From NCBI GenBank assembly GCA_040902585.1, contig JBBDXA010000254.1, forward strand, positions 1 to 11,243: a stretch of DNA of 11,243 nucleotides, read 5' to 3'. The notes beneath the pieces are model-generated. The model was not told where the DNA came from, made no database searches, and worked only from the letters and a program-made list of their open reading frames with translations. The translations under genes were made by a program, and so were the position numbers. Positions 10,764-11,243 of this stretch are shown here, piece by piece; position 1 is the first letter of the stretch, and every line of letters begins with the position of its first letter. Origin of the DNA: JBBDXA01 sp040902585 (GTDB lineage Bacteria > Planctomycetota > Phycisphaerae > Phycisphaerales > Phycisphaeraceae).

Positions 10764-11243
10764 ATGCCTACCTCATCGCCATATCCGAGCGAGATGGAGA
10801 TCGTCGCACGACTCGCGAAGACTGGTTTTGAGTGGACTTGTGAGAACGGGCGTTGGGGGTTCTACCACCTGCGCGATCGCGAACTGAAGTATCTACAGCA
10901 CCTGCGGACGATCGCGTTTCTCGACTTATTTGAATCGTGTGAACCCGATGACAGGGAACGAGTTTCGGATAAGGGCTTGAGTTACATTCGAAACTGCAAA
11001 TCTCTCCAGATTTTGCGACTCGGGCCAGGCATTACCGACGGGGGCCTAAGGCACCTATCAGGACTGACGAATCTGATAGAACTTCGACTAGACAACGCCG
11101 AGGATGTGACGGACATAGGCGTGCAACACCTCGCTTCTCTTACCAAACTCGAATGCCTATCCCTGCAGTACACAGGCATAGCTGATGCTAGCAGCCCGTT
11201 GATTTTCCCCCAATTCTCACACTCCGACCGTCGCCGGCCGCCA
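10764..11243 (+). CDS. Leucine-rich-repeat protein, 3' end outside the window
   Basis: The frame is open from ATG 10764 to the window end (160 codons, no stop). A GGAG Shine-Dalgarno (10752-10755) 8 nt upstream supports the start. After an N-terminal part of about 45 residues without known features (TGFEWTCENGRWGFYHLRDREL), leucine-rich repeats follow: LKYLQHLRTIAFLDL, GLSYIRNCKSLQILRLGPGITDGGL, RHLSGLTNLIELRLDNAEDVTDIGV and QHLASLTKLECLSLQYTGIADA. This LxxLTxLxxLxL...xTDxG pattern is typical of planctomycete LRR proteins, which act in protein binding. No signal peptide is visible, so it may be cytoplasmic. Codon usage (CTA, TTA, ATA, AGG, GGA) is more AT-rich than in the neighbouring genes, hinting at a different origin. 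After GIADA (about 11190) the repeat pattern stops abruptly. Confidence 0.75.
   Translation, partial: MPTSSPYPSEMEIVARLAKTGFEWTCENGRWGFYHLRDRELKYLQHLRTIAFLDLFESCEPDDRERVSDKGLSYIRNCKSLQILRLGPGITDGGLRHLSGLTNLIELRLDNAEDVTDIGVQHLASLTKLECLSLQYTGIADASSPLIFPQFSHSDRRRPP

Noticed and set aside
1..11243. tRNA, rRNA or known riboswitch
   Set aside because: No cloverleaf, rRNA segment or riboswitch consensus was recognised by eye on either strand; a covariance-model scan was not possible here.

Overview
The window looks like a piece of a GC-rich bacterial chromosome, most likely from a planctomycete (perhaps a Phycisphaerae-like lineage). This rests on family content: a sulfatase fused to HEAT-like repeats, a leucine-rich-repeat protein of the type abundant in that phylum, a BshC-like uncharacterised protein and a small PFRPF protein that I recall mainly from planctomycetes. 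No 16S or other decisive marker is present. A run of 10 Ns (8502-8511) shows it is a scaffold, so the join between ribH and mdh depends on that gap being closed correctly.

Layout. 1-1530: 3' part of a sulfatase gene (+). 1573-2253: HAD phosphatase, beta-phosphoglucomutase-like (-), convergent with the sulfatase across a 17-bp hairpin. 2254-2514: a large inverted repeat around a G-quadruplex motif, then a hairpin terminator. 2515-2784: rpsP (-). 2785-3341: divergent control region with an rpsP promoter, a possible rightward promoter and a 4 x 15-bp tandem repeat. 3342-5459: fusA (+) with a clear intrinsic terminator. 5597-5827 (-) and 5928-7253 (+): a divergent pair made of a small conserved protein and a BshC-like protein. 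7319-7816 nusB and 7907-8377 ribH (both -). 8414-8610: an inverted repeat interrupted by the N gap, and the mdh promoter. 8611-9582: malate dehydrogenase (+). 9583-9784: a nested inverted repeat and a polypyrimidine tract. 9785-10432: KDPG/KHG aldolase (+). 10466-10715: remains of a two-gene nucleotidyltransferase module. 10764-11243: a leucine-rich-repeat gene that runs off the window, with the repeat pattern breaking near its end.

Most genes are housekeeping: translation (rpsP, fusA), transcription antitermination (nusB), riboflavin synthesis (ribH), central carbon metabolism (mdh, eda) and sugar or polysaccharide catabolism (sulfatase, HAD phosphatase). No complete multi-gene novel system is visible.

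The most notable signals are in the DNA between genes. (1) Five of the nine genes with a visible start have a TAnnnT box ending 6-8 nt before the start codon and no Shine-Dalgarno sequence, which suggests leaderless mRNAs; four others have ordinary ribosome binding sites. (2) Three intergenic elements of unrelated sequence share one architecture: a short palindromic unit present twice, head to head, around a 37-43 nt spacer. This resembles REPIN/BIME elements. (3) A small intact gene sits next to a nucleotidyltransferase gene cut after about 19 codons. (4) The LRR gene contains an apparent sequence junction near 11190.
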